NCBI GenBank assembly: GCA_025766275.1
Contig: JAFKAC010000076.1
Location: 62,001-126,000 of the forward strand
Direction: 5' to 3'
Length of the DNA stretch: 64,000 bases
Origin: Lactarius indigo
Lineage: Eukaryota; Basidiomycota; Agaricomycetes; Russulales; Russulaceae
Shown: positions 1-9,046 of the stretch, piece by piece
Numbering within the stretch: the stretch's first letter is position 1
Layout of the letters: every line of letters starts with the position of its first letter
Notes under the pieces: generated by a model
What the model saw: the letters and a program-made list of their open reading frames with translations, nothing else
What the model was told of the DNA's origin: nothing
The model's database searches: none
Translations under genes and position numbers: made by a program

Positions 1-1
1 G

Positions 2-617
2 TGTTGATAAGTGACCCTTGCGCACTTAGCGGCTCGTATGGACTGGACTTACAGATATGGACTGCTGTAGATTAATTAGGACCGCTTTAGATTAGATTTG
101 ATCTGTACAATCTCAGACTTCTTTATCTATGACATCATGTACAGTGACATCATATGGACATATCCAGACTGTTCATTATACTATGTGTTCTTGTATCTTT
201 CTTTGTTCTCTTTTTGTCCTATCCTTATTATGATGTCATTATGATATCACTTACTTCTAGACTCTCCTTGTTCTTTCTGCCCTTGTTCTCAGAATGTCCA
301 CTCCTTTGTCCATTTGTAGAACAATAACCACCTTGTAGTACATGACTTGTGTTACATCCCTTGTATAGTGTCACTCCCAGAAAGTGTATAAGTAGAGTAG
401 CATGTACGCTCCTGGTCCACATCAGTTCTCACTGTTTGTGTGCCAGGTAAGCTCCCTTCTCTCCAATGTATATTATCAGTTCTCACTGTTTGTGTGCCAG
501 ACAACTATCTTGCTTTACTTGCCTGACCCTCCTGTTGCTGCTTTTCAGCCACTCTTGATATCTCACCACAGTCTCCTTTGTCACTGTGAGTATCATCTTC
601 ATGTGTGCTGTTCATCA
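2..617 (+). mobile_element. Solo LTR A1 (family A, 616 bp)
   Basis: It begins TGTTGATAAG and ends TTCATCA, matching the TG...CA rule and the other family A copies in the window. It lies inside the left LTR of element B: the B sequence resumes with ACTAG at 618, and the single base before the LTR (G at 1) fits the last base of a 5-bp duplication ACTAG. It has a TATA-like box near 386-393, several TGACATCA-type motifs in its first half, and two identical 26-bp repeats near 421-510. There is no internal coding region, so it is a solo LTR. Confidence 0.9.
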
Positions 618-737
618 ACTAGCACCATAAGGCGTGCTTTGAACAATACTGAACTTCTGTAAAACTTTTGGGGTCAATATGTGAGCGTTGAATGCGCATT
701 GCGTGACGTGACATTACGATGTCACGTGACCGTGACA
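618..737 (-). repeat. Partial 3' LTR of element B
   Basis: These 120 bases match the end of the intact B LTR at 14060-14478 and finish with the same CGTGACA. The rest of this LTR lies left of the window, beyond solo LTR A1. On the minus strand it is preceded by a purine-rich stretch (738-753, reading GTAGAGGGGCTA next to TGTCACGG), which is the expected polypurine tract. This marks it as the 3' LTR of a minus-strand element. Confidence 0.85.
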
Positions 738-995
738 TAGCCCCTCTACTAGGTTGAGTTGTCTCAACTTGTATTGCTGGCGGCATGTGTGAAGTCGTAG
801 TCGTGCCTGAAGATGTAGTGAGCAGGTCACTGGTATGGGTTGCCTCGTTGTTGTGCACGGAGGCACGCGTTAGCCTGTGTGCTGCGTTCACGATCAATGG
901 CTCATCCTAACACTGTGAGCCATGTGCAGTAGGTTTTCATGTGCAACACGGTGGGCGACACGTGGCAGATGCGTCGCTGAAAACAGTTGGTGTGA
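738..995 (-). pseudogene. End of element B Pol extension
   Basis: With element C (996-7287) and one copy of its TGTGA duplication removed, the minus-strand frame from 7288 continues here. It gives a Cys/His-rich stretch that aligns with the last zinc-binding region of the element D extension ORF (spacing like C-x2-C ... H-x-C). In-frame stops follow, mostly TGA, and the frame fades before the polypurine tract. It is therefore the broken C-terminus of the B polyprotein plus a short 3' untranslated region. Confidence 0.6.
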
Positions 996-1413
996 TGTCA
1001 TGAACGCCCCATATTGAACGCCCCATATTTTTCCTCTCCTTCCCTTCTTTTCCATTCTTCCTTTACTTCTTTGCTTTGCTGGCACCTGCTTTGCTGGCAG
1101 TTATCTTGCTGGCAGTTGTCTTGCTGGCATTGTATTGCCTCGCTGGCACCCCTAGACATTAGCTATATAAACCCTGTAGCACACCCTGTATATCCTTAGC
1201 TTTGGCTTCGTCAATATACTGTCTAGTTCCCTCAGCACTTTCCTCTCTTCTCTACCACAGCCCTCTTCTCTGAAGCCTTGTTACCTTGAGCTATATCAAG
1301 GAACACTCATTGGACTTAGACGCCGTTCTGCTCAGCAGCGGGTCGACTCAGTATCCTTTGCCTAAGGCAGGACCTGTTACAGATCAGACGCACGCCCCGA
1401 CAGTGGCGTGACA
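996..1413 (+). repeat. 5' LTR of element C
   Basis: 418 bp, TGTCA...TGACA. U3 opens with a tandem 14-bp repeat (ACGCCCCATATTGA type). Near 1076-1150 it has about five copies of a GCTGGCA-centred repeat spaced roughly 15-20 bp apart, which could bind a regulator. A TATA box and self-primer region follow. Confidence 0.95.
1164..1208 (+). promoter_or_regulatory. Element C TATA box and self-primer
   Basis: TATATAA lies at 1164-1170. Thirty-three bases downstream, at 1197-1208, is TAGCTTTGGCTT, the exact reverse complement of the sequence just inside the LTR at 1415-1426. By analogy with Tf1, the RNA would start near 1197 and its first bases would fold onto the primer-binding site to prime minus-strand DNA. 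The start site itself is inferred. Confidence 0.7.
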
Positions 1414-1414
1414 T

Positions 1415-1426
1415 AAGCCAAAGCTA
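1415..1426 (+). other. Element C primer-binding site (self-priming type)
   Basis: AAGCCAAAGCTA begins two bases after the 5' LTR ends. It is perfectly complementary over 12 nt to LTR bases 1197-1208. A TGG-type tRNA match does not start at the LTR edge. Confidence 0.7.
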
Positions 1427-1447
1427 CCGACCTCAGAACTAGCCATC

Positions 1448-3157
1448 GTGGCTAGCATCGAACTCAACCTATTACCCGACGACCAGTGGACTGAAGTATT
1501 CCGCCGCTGGCAAGACGATCTACCGATACACGTACTTGGGTGTGCCTATTGGAACTCATCACACGTTGACAGACGCGGAGGCTATCGAGCCCTCCTTAAC
1601 GGACGAATCTATAACCTCGACTTCATAAACCATCGGTGGCACGTCCTCGAAAAACGCGGAACCGAGTTCTTCACTAAAACATCCCTCGCTATCCCTCGTA
1701 ACAACGACGTTGGCCTTGGCTGGTGGAACCCAGACGACGACGAGAACCCCGAACGGTATCACCTTGACCACCCCGAAACATTTCCCGAACCAACCGCACC
1801 AGTCCGCGTAGACTCCCCGATTGAGGAGGACCACCCTATCAACAACAACGACACACCTGCTGAAACATCAGCACCAATCGAAAACGAGCTTGCCGAAGCA
1901 CTAGAAAGCGTACCCATCGACGCCCCGGACTTTTGGCACCAGATTGCAGCTGCCTCAACACCCGTCTTGCCCGTATTCCCACCCCTTCTTACCGTCACCG
2001 CACCACCCGTTATCACTCCATCAGTACCCGCCATGTCCTCAGGGTCCGCAGCCAACGCCTCTTCGGGAGGGAAGCTCAGCGGCAACGCCCCAGCCATATT
2101 CGATGGCTCCCGCGATAAGTCGAAGAAGTTTCTACGGGAATTCGACCTGTATCGCGGCATGAACGAGGACTCATCAGTCATCCGATCACCCTACCAGCGC
2201 GTATTCCTCGCACTATCCTTCATCCGCGGACCAAACGTAGACGACTGGGTCGATACCCAACTGGAAGGACTACGCGCGAAAGTCAACGGCACCGCGACAG
2301 CAGCAGCCGTCCCGAAATCAGAGGAGTCGCTGTGGAACGACTTCGTCACCAGCTTCAAATCAGCATACACCAACGTCACAGAGAAGCAGGATGCTTACCA
2401 GCTCCTGAAGGCGCTCCAAATGAAGGGGGCTGACCTCGACACGTACACCGCCACCTTCCAGAACCTTGCTGTGAAGGCCGGGTACGCACTTGACGCCGCA
2501 GCCACAGTCGACCTCTATTCGGGAGGGTTGCCGCGTGGCCTTTTATCGGCCATCCTAAAACGCGATAACATGCCGGAAACATTCACGCAATGGGTCAAAT
2601 CGGCACAAAAGGAACAACGAAAATACACGATGCTTCGCACTCGTGTAGGCCTCAATGATGGAGGCAAAAAGATCGGTGGAAGGACTAAACAAGAGTGGTC
2701 TCAGCTGTTCAATTCAAACAGCAACCAAGGGGGAGGACGACGCACCAATAACCAGCCTAACCAACAGACCGCACCCCCGATCCGCGATCCCGATGCGATG
2801 GACGTTGATCGCGTTCGCATCGCGCTAACTGACGAAGAAATGCAACGTTGCCGCTCAGAAGGCCGTTGCTTCCGCTGCTTCGAAAAAGGGCACCTTTCAC
2901 GCGATTGCCCAAAACGATCAACGGGCCAGACTAGCGGTGGGACAACAACGATCCGCCAGAGCGACAACTGCCACGGAAACACGACTTCCGCACGTATCAC
3001 CGAGGTCGAACCAACACCAGTAGCACCTGCTCCTAGCACCACCGCGTCAACCCAGCCCAAGAAGAACGGCGACAGCTTCGTCGCTCAGGTCCGCGCCATG
3101 AAAAACGACGAGAAGGAGGCCATTCTTGACGCCCTCTTCACTGACGAGGATTTTTAG
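1448..3157 (+). CDS. Element C Gag
   Basis: Retrotransposon capsid/nucleocapsid protein, about 569 aa from the proposed GTG start at 1448. The frame is closed by a stop at 1409-1411, there is no ATG between the proposed RNA start (1197) and 1448, and GTG-GC occurs at the matching place in D, E and H. The order is a variable acidic N-terminus (res. 1-200), a helical capsid-like domain (about 215-400) resembling retrotrans_gag, then a CCHC zinc knuckle C-x2-C-x4-H-x4-C (CFRCFEKGHLSRDC, near res. 475). It packages element RNA into particles. It ends at TAG 3155-3157, with pol in the -1 frame. Confidence 0.85.
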   Translation: MASIELNLLPDDQWTEVFRRWQDDLPIHVLGCAYWNSSHVDRRGGYRALLNGRIYNLDFINHRWHVLEKRGTEFFTKTSLAIPRNNDVGLGWWNPDDDENPERYHLDHPETFPEPTAPVRVDSPIEEDHPINNNDTPAETSAPIENELAEALESVPIDAPDFWHQIAAASTPVLPVFPPLLTVTAPPVITPSVPAMSSGSAANASSGGKLSGNAPAIFDGSRDKSKKFLREFDLYRGMNEDSSVIRSPYQRVFLALSFIRGPNVDDWVDTQLEGLRAKVNGTATAAAVPKSEESLWNDFVTSFKSAYTNVTEKQDAYQLLKALQMKGADLDTYTATFQNLAVKAGYALDAAATVDLYSGGLPRGLLSAILKRDNMPETFTQWVKSAQKEQRKYTMLRTRVGLNDGGKKIGGRTKQEWSQLFNSNSNQGGGRRTNNQPNQQTAPPIRDPDAMDVDRVRIALTDEEMQRCRSEGRCFRCFEKGHLSRDCPKRSTGQTSGGTTTIRQSDNCHGNTTSARITEVEPTPVAPAPSTTASTQPKKNGDSFVAQVRAMKNDEKEAILDALFTDEDF

Positions 3158-6100
3158 CCAGCTCGGATCCCACGGCCTGGGTTCGAGCCTTCCAAGTAGA
3201 CAGCATGTATGTATGCCGACAGAACAGCCTGCAAATACCAGTTATCTTCCAATCTACTTGCGAAACGGCCGAAATCGCGCTTGTCGACAGCGGCGCAACC
3301 GAAAACTTTATTCACTCCAGAGTCGCCCAACGATTACGGCTCCCTACACGACAACTCACCATTGCTCGAACGATTCGAAACGTCGACGGCACCGAAAACC
3401 AAGCAGGACGAATTGACAAATACGTCGCATTAAAAGTACGACTCGGAAATCAACAGATAACCCAACGTTTCTACGTCACGGACCTAGGGAATGATGACAT
3501 CCTATTAGGATACCCTTGGCTTCAGCAATTCGAGCCAACAATCGATTGGAAACAAGGAATACTCACCCCAGGACCCCTCTACCTGTCCACCCTCCTCGTA
3601 CCCACGACGCGCCGGTCTACCACAATCCAAGACGAAGCCCCTAATAGGGGAGACACATTTGTGGTCCAGAACGACCCCTGTAGCTCGGAAACGAAGCCGA
3701 TCGACGATCAAACGCGAAAAACGAGCCCTATAACGAAAAAGGATCAACACCAGGCACTATCGCCTTACCTAGTCGTAAGGGCGGCCGCTTTTAACGAGTG
3801 GCGGTCGCTTGTAGACGCCATCGACCCCTGGGAGGCTGGAGACGAACTACATATCAGAATATCAGAAGAGGAGGCAATCCGAGGAACGAACATAGCCCAA
3901 CAGTGGGCCATAGAAGCGAATAAAGACAAGGCGAAGCTTACCGAGGATTCGATCCCCGCCGAATACCGACGCCACATGAAGGTGTTTTCCGAAGCGGAAT
4001 CTCAACGCTTCCCACCATCACATGACTGGGATCATGCAATCGAGCTCGCCCCGGACGCGCCTACCACCCTTGACTGTAAGGTGTATCCCCTAACTAAGGA
4101 TGAGCGTGGGGCACTGTGAAAATTCTTAGATGAACATCTGGCAAAGCAGTACATTCGCCCATCACACTCCCCCTATGCCAGCCCCTTTTTCTTTATTAAA
4201 AAAAAGGACGGAAAATTACGGCCAGTCCAAGACTATCGACGCCTAAACCAACACACCATTCGCAACACGTACCCTCTTCCCCTCATTAAAACCCTCACAG
4301 AGGGCCTCAGAGGCAGCCGCCTCTACACCAAATTCGACATCAGATGGGGGTATAATAACGTGCGAATTAAGGAAGGCGACGAATGGAAAGCAGCCTTCAA
4401 AACAGAGGAAGGACTGTTTGAACCGCGCGTTATGTTTTTTGGGCTAACTAACTTGCCCTCGACCTTCCAAGCCATGATGGACACCATCCTGCGTACCCAG
4501 CTAAAGGCAGAGAGCCGCCGCTATGTCTTCGACTATATGGACGACATTCTTATTGCCACCCCAGATGACCTCTCTCTCCACCGTGCCATTGTCCATGAAG
4601 TGCTTGACATCTTGGAACGCGAGAGTCTCTTCCTCAAACCAGAAAAGTGCACCTTTGAAGCACGACGAGTGGAGTATCTGGGGCTCATCCTTGAAGGCGA
4701 CAAAATCGAAGCCGACCCAACAAAACTTGCTGGACTCAGAGACTGGCCTCGCACCCTTAAAACGGTTAAACAAGTACGCAGTACCCTAGGCGTTTTTGGA
4801 TACCAGCGACCCTTCATTCCGGGCTTCGCCAATATTGCTCGCCCACTTACTAATCTCCTAAAAAAGGATTGCCCCTTTATCTGGACACCTGAATGCACAG
4901 CTGCCATTGATAAACTTGTTACCATCCTCACCAGCGCTCCAGTTCTCTGGCAACCTGACCTAAGCGCTCCCTTTGAGGTTGAAGTTGATGCTTCTGCCTT
5001 CGCCACAGGTGGCATCCTATATCAACGTGACGCCAACCACAAACTCCGCCCAGTCGCCTACCACTCCAAAACATTTAATGAGGCAGAGCGCAATTACGAT
5101 ATCCATGACCGTGAACTCCTTGCAGTTATTACTGCCCTTAAAGAGTGGCGACACTTCCTCCTTGGCTCCCCACACCCCGTCACTGTTTATACAGATCACG
5201 CGAACCTCCAGTACTATAAACAACCTCATAAAATCAACCGACGCGTCGCCAGATACATCCCCCTGCTTGGGGAATACAATCTCAAACTTGTCCACAAACC
5301 GGGCGCCACTAACCGTGCTGATGCTCTCTCTCGTCGGCCCGACCATGATGACGGTTCTACTGACAACTATGACATCACTGTCCTTCCCACGCACCTTTTC
5401 ACCCGTGCTGCCCAGCTTTCCTCTCTTGAGCAGGATGTTCACACCCTCCAACTGTCACATATCTCCACTCTTCTGTGCTGGAAAGACGCTTACGACCTCT
5501 CCTTTTCTGATGCCTCCTGGTGGCATGACGGCCGCCTCGTGGTCGTGGAAGACCCCGGTCTTCGGCGGGGGATAATTTCCCTTTATCACGACTCCCCTAG
5601 CGCCGGCCACCCAGGAATCGCTAACACACACGCCCTGGTTTCACGCGACTACTGGTGGCCAGGAATACGAAACACCATTATAGCCTACGTTAAAGGCTGC
5701 GCTGCTTGTCAGGCAAACAAAGCTATTTCCCATAGACCGCGACCCCCACCTTTTCCAATTACCACCAACCCCTCAGCACAACCATTTGAAACAGTGACTA
5801 TGGACTTTATCACCAAACTCCCCCTCTCTCATGGGTTTGACTCCATATTGACAATTACGGACCACAATTGCACCAAGGGGACACTGTTCATCCCTTGCAA
5901 AGAATCGATCGATGGCCCCGGAGTAGCAGCACTTTATCACCGACACGTCTACCCCCACTTTGGATTACCTACCCGCGTTATCACTGACCGGGACCCCCGC
6001 TTCGCCTCTGCCTTCTCTCGGCAACTGTGCAAATCCCTGGGAATCACACAGAACATTTCAACCGCTTATCACCCACAGACAGACGGACAATCGGAGCGAT

Positions 6101-6858
6101 CCAACCAGTGGTTGGAACAATACCTGCGCTTCTTCTGCAACGGACGACAGACAGACTGGGTAGACTGGCTCCCCTCTGCCCAGTTTGCGCACAACAGCTG
6201 GCCAAATGCCACCACGCACCGCACCCCATTCGAACTCCTCATGGGACACACCCCTCGCACCCCTGGCGCTCATCTAACCAACCAGGTTGCCCCGTCTGTA
6301 GACGAGCGGCTCACTGCAGTGTCAGACTTACGTGCGCTAGCACAACAGGGCATCAAGGCAGCTCAGGAGATAACTACCAAAATCCCTGCTTCCTTTGTTC
6401 CCTACAAAGAAGGCGACCTCGTTTGGCTGGAGGCAAAGAACCTTGCCACGTCACACCCCACCGCTAAACTGGCACCCAAACGCTATGGCCCATTTCCCAT
6501 TACTAAGGTCGTTTCCCACGTCGTTTATCAGCTGGCACTTCCATCAACATGGAAGATCCATAATGTCTTCCATGCATCCCTTCTACTCCCTTACCATGAA
6601 ACTACCGAGCACGGCCCGAACTTCTCGCGGCCAGCCCCTGACCTTATCGATGGGGAGGAAGAGTATGAGGTCGAAGAGATTCGCGATTCGCGAAGACGAC
6701 GCCGCCAACTCCAGTACCTCATTAAGTGGAAAGGATACCCTGACGCAGACAACACTTGGGAACCCCACAGCAATGTCCACGCCTCTGACCTTATCCAGGC
6801 GTTCCATGACATGCATCCAGATGCCATTCGCCTGGGTGACGTGGGAGTCACCTCTTAA
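3145..6858 (+). pseudogene. pol: Element C Pol with one in-frame stop
   Basis: One continuous frame of about 1237 codons broken only by TGA at 4117-4119, in the linker just before the reverse transcriptase core. The domains in order are aspartic protease (D-S-G at 3286-3294), reverse transcriptase (Y-M-D-D at 4534-4545), RNase H (E-V-D-A-S near 4980), integrase (HHCC zinc finger near 5590-5720; first catalytic Asp near 5802, then S/T-D-R-D and Q-S-E-R motifs) and a chromodomain (about 6661-6830). It would be made as a Gag-Pol fusion by -1 frameshifting. The TGA fits a CGA to TGA change. Unlike its relatives here, C has no post-chromodomain extension. One base change separates it from a full-length Pol. 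Confidence 0.88.
3148..3154 (+). promoter_or_regulatory. -1 frameshift heptamer GGATTTT (element C)
   Basis: In the gag frame the codons read GAG GAT TTT TAG. G-GAT-TTT fits the X-XXY-YYZ slippery pattern and lies directly before the gag stop. A -1 slip continues into the pol frame (TTA GCC AGC), which opens after a TGA at 3142-3144. The same type of heptamer is found at the gag/pol joint of D, E, F, H and I. Confidence 0.7.
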
Positions 6859-6869
6859 AACGGGGGTAA
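6857..6869 (+). other. Polypurine tract of element C
   Basis: AAAACGGGGGTAA lies directly against the 3' LTR (TGTCA at 6870). It is the expected primer for plus-strand DNA synthesis. Similar G-rich tracts ending in TAA, TGA or AAA precede the 3' LTRs of D, E, F, H and I. Confidence 0.8.
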
Positions 6870-7287
6870 TGTCATGAACGCCCCATATTGAACGCCCCAT
6901 ATTTTTCCTCTCCTTCCCTTCTTTTCCATTCTTCCTTTACTTCTTTGCTTTGCTGGCACCTGCTTTGCTGGCAGTTATCTTGCTGGCAGTTGTCTTGCTG
7001 GCATTGTATTGCCTCGCTGGCACCCCTAGACATTAGCTATATAAACCCTGTAGCACACCCTGTATATCCTTAGCTTTGGCTTCGTCAATATACTGTCTAG
7101 TTCCCTCAGCACTTTCCTCTCTTCTCTACCACAGCCCTCTTCTCTGAAGCCTTGTTACCTTGAGCTATATCAAGGAACACTCATTGGACTTAGACGCCGT
7201 TCTGCTCAGCAGCGGGTCGACTCAGTATCCTTTGCCTAAGGCAGGACCTGTTACAGATCAGACGCACGCCCCGACAGTGGCGTGACA
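6870..7287 (+). repeat. 3' LTR of element C
   Basis: 418 bp and, as read, identical to 996-1413. It is followed by the TGTGA duplication at 7288-7292. Confidence 0.95.
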
Positions 7288-8430
7288 TGTGAGGTGTGCG
7301 GCATTTGAATGTGAGATGGTCGACTGCATTACACCACGTGCATGCTGGCAAACCTTCTCGATTATGCACTGAAGCACATTGGTCCTCATGGTGGTCGGAC
7401 TTGACTGGTTGGTCGATGAGTGTCGGATTAGTAGATGTAGGTGAAGATGTTGAGATTTCGCCTGGTTCATGTGTCATGGGTGATACTAATCGTGGTGGCT
7501 CTTCATGCAACTGTGGGTATGTGAGGCGATGTGGGTTGGTGATGACAGCTTCCGCGAAGGTGCATGGTAGAGTGCAAGGTGGTATTGGGAGGACCTGTTT
7601 GGCCATGATAACAGCTTGGTGGTGCCGAAGTCGGGGGTCTGAGATACTGTTGTGAGTAAAGGTGTTGGCGAGTGCCACTGGCATTGGTTTCAGAAGGTAG
7701 GGAGTGAGGTGAGTGACAGCACATGCGTTGAGTAGGCATTTGTTGATTCTGGCGGCATTGTTGGCCCAGTCTGTGAGGTTATGTTCTGCCTCACGTAGTT
7801 TCTGCGTGAGTTGCTGCTGAAGTTTGACTGATTGCCGAAGATGATAGACATCAGCGCTCAAGCCAGGGTCGGCGAGTTGTGCCAACGCTTTGTCAATGTC
7901 GTTTTGCACAGGGTGGTCAGGTCAGAACATGTCGATGTATTCTTTTTCCAGAATATGGGGGTGCATGTCGGGGCGTGGGCGTGTGGTCAGTTCCTCATAG
8001 TAGTACGGTTTCCTGCGACCTTCGGTAGCGATGACAATCGGCTGATCACGCTGGTTGATGACAAACTGTAGGTATGCGGCATTTCTGCGCTGTCCATCCA
8101 AGTACAGTATTTCTACCTGGTAGGGATGTTCAGGCAGGGTATTCTGCCAGTCACCTGCAGGTGTTTCAACATCTGCAACGGGTCATGCTGGGAGAGGGTG
8201 AACCAGTCGACTAGACTCTGGTTTCTGCATGGTCCAGATGTTGCGGTCAAGTTGTCGTCTAGTTATGTCTTCTAGTGCCTCTCTCCTGAGGCATTGCTGA
8301 TGGCGCTGTTTTGCCTGTGAGTGACGGTAGTGGTTACCATCGTCCCTGATATGCGCGCTCAGTCCCCACATGTCGTTGCGCAAACGTGGTGAGTTCAGGA
8401 GGGCGTTATAAGATGGCCCCACCTTTGCCC
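7288..8430 (-). pseudogene. Element B Pol C-terminal extension (middle part)
   Basis: The minus-strand frame continues from B pol across solo LTR A2, because A2 plus its 5-bp duplication is 621 bp and keeps the frame. It encodes a region that aligns with the post-pol ORF of element D: a Y-x-V-E-I-L-Y-L-D-G block, a K-P-Y-Y-Y-E-E-L block, a helical coiled-coil stretch (about 7700-7905) and a W-C-x9-F-K-C zinc-like motif near 7300. In-frame TGA codons near 8180 and 7910 fit CGA to TGA decay. Element C interrupts it at 7287. The function is unknown. A nucleic-acid or chromatin role is a guess from the zinc motifs. Confidence 0.65.
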
Positions 8431-9046
8431 TGTTGATAAGTGACCCTTGCGCACTTAGCGGCTCGTACGGACCAGACTTGCAGTATGGACTGCTTTAGAT
8501 TAGATTAAATGGACATGTAGATTACTTACTTCTGATCTGTACAATCTAGCGCTTATCATTGCGTCATGTATGACATCACTGTACAATGACATCGTGTAGA
8601 CTACTCTGGACTCTTCATTGTACTCCGTCTCTTATTCTCCTTTTAGCACTATGTTTATTATGATGTCACTATGATATCATTTGGTCTGGACTTTCCTTGT
8701 TCTTGTACGCCTTGTTCCCTTTACACACACTCCTTTGTCCTGTTGTAGAACAATGCGTCCCTTGTATTCTGTGACACCCTGTTACTCACCTTGTAGTAGT
8801 GTCACCCTCCTGTATAGTATAAGTAGTAGGCTTGTACGCTCCTGGTCCACATCAGTTCCTCACTGTTGTGTGCCAGGTATGTCTCCTCCTCTCCAATGTA
8901 TTATCAGTTCCTCACTGTTGTGTGCCAGACAACCTCTGCTTCACTCTGCTTGACTTCATCTCTGTTGCTGCCTTTCAGCCACTCTTGATATCTCACCACA
9001 GTCCTCTTGTCACTGTGAGTATCATCTTCATGTGTGCTGTTCATCA
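8431..9046 (+). mobile_element. Solo LTR A2 (family A)
   Basis: 616 bp, TGTTGATAAG...TTCATCA, flanked by a perfect 5-bp duplication TGCCC (8426-8430 and 9047-9051). It is inserted inside the element B polyprotein. TATA-like TATAAGTAG lies near 8818-8826. Its two internal 26-bp repeats (about 8850-8930) are identical to each other but carry variants not seen in A1. Confidence 0.95.

Larger units (their letters stand above)
996..7287 (+). mobile_element. Element C: near-intact Ty3/gypsy chromovirus
   Basis: This is a complete 6292-bp LTR retrotransposon inserted in element B. Two 418-bp LTRs (996-1413 and 6870-7287) look identical base for base on reading. They start TGTCA, end TGACA, and are flanked by the 5-bp duplication TGTGA (991-995 and 7288-7292). 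Inside are gag, a -1 frameshift site, pol and a polypurine tract. The single obvious lesion is one in-frame TGA in pol. Identical LTRs mean the insertion is recent, so C is the youngest clear element here and could be mobilised by proteins from an intact relative. Confidence 0.95.

Noticed and set aside
8431..9046. Family A units as MITE-type DNA transposons
   Set aside because: They have TG...CA ends without long terminal inverted repeats, 5-bp duplications and a TATA box, all typical of LTRs.
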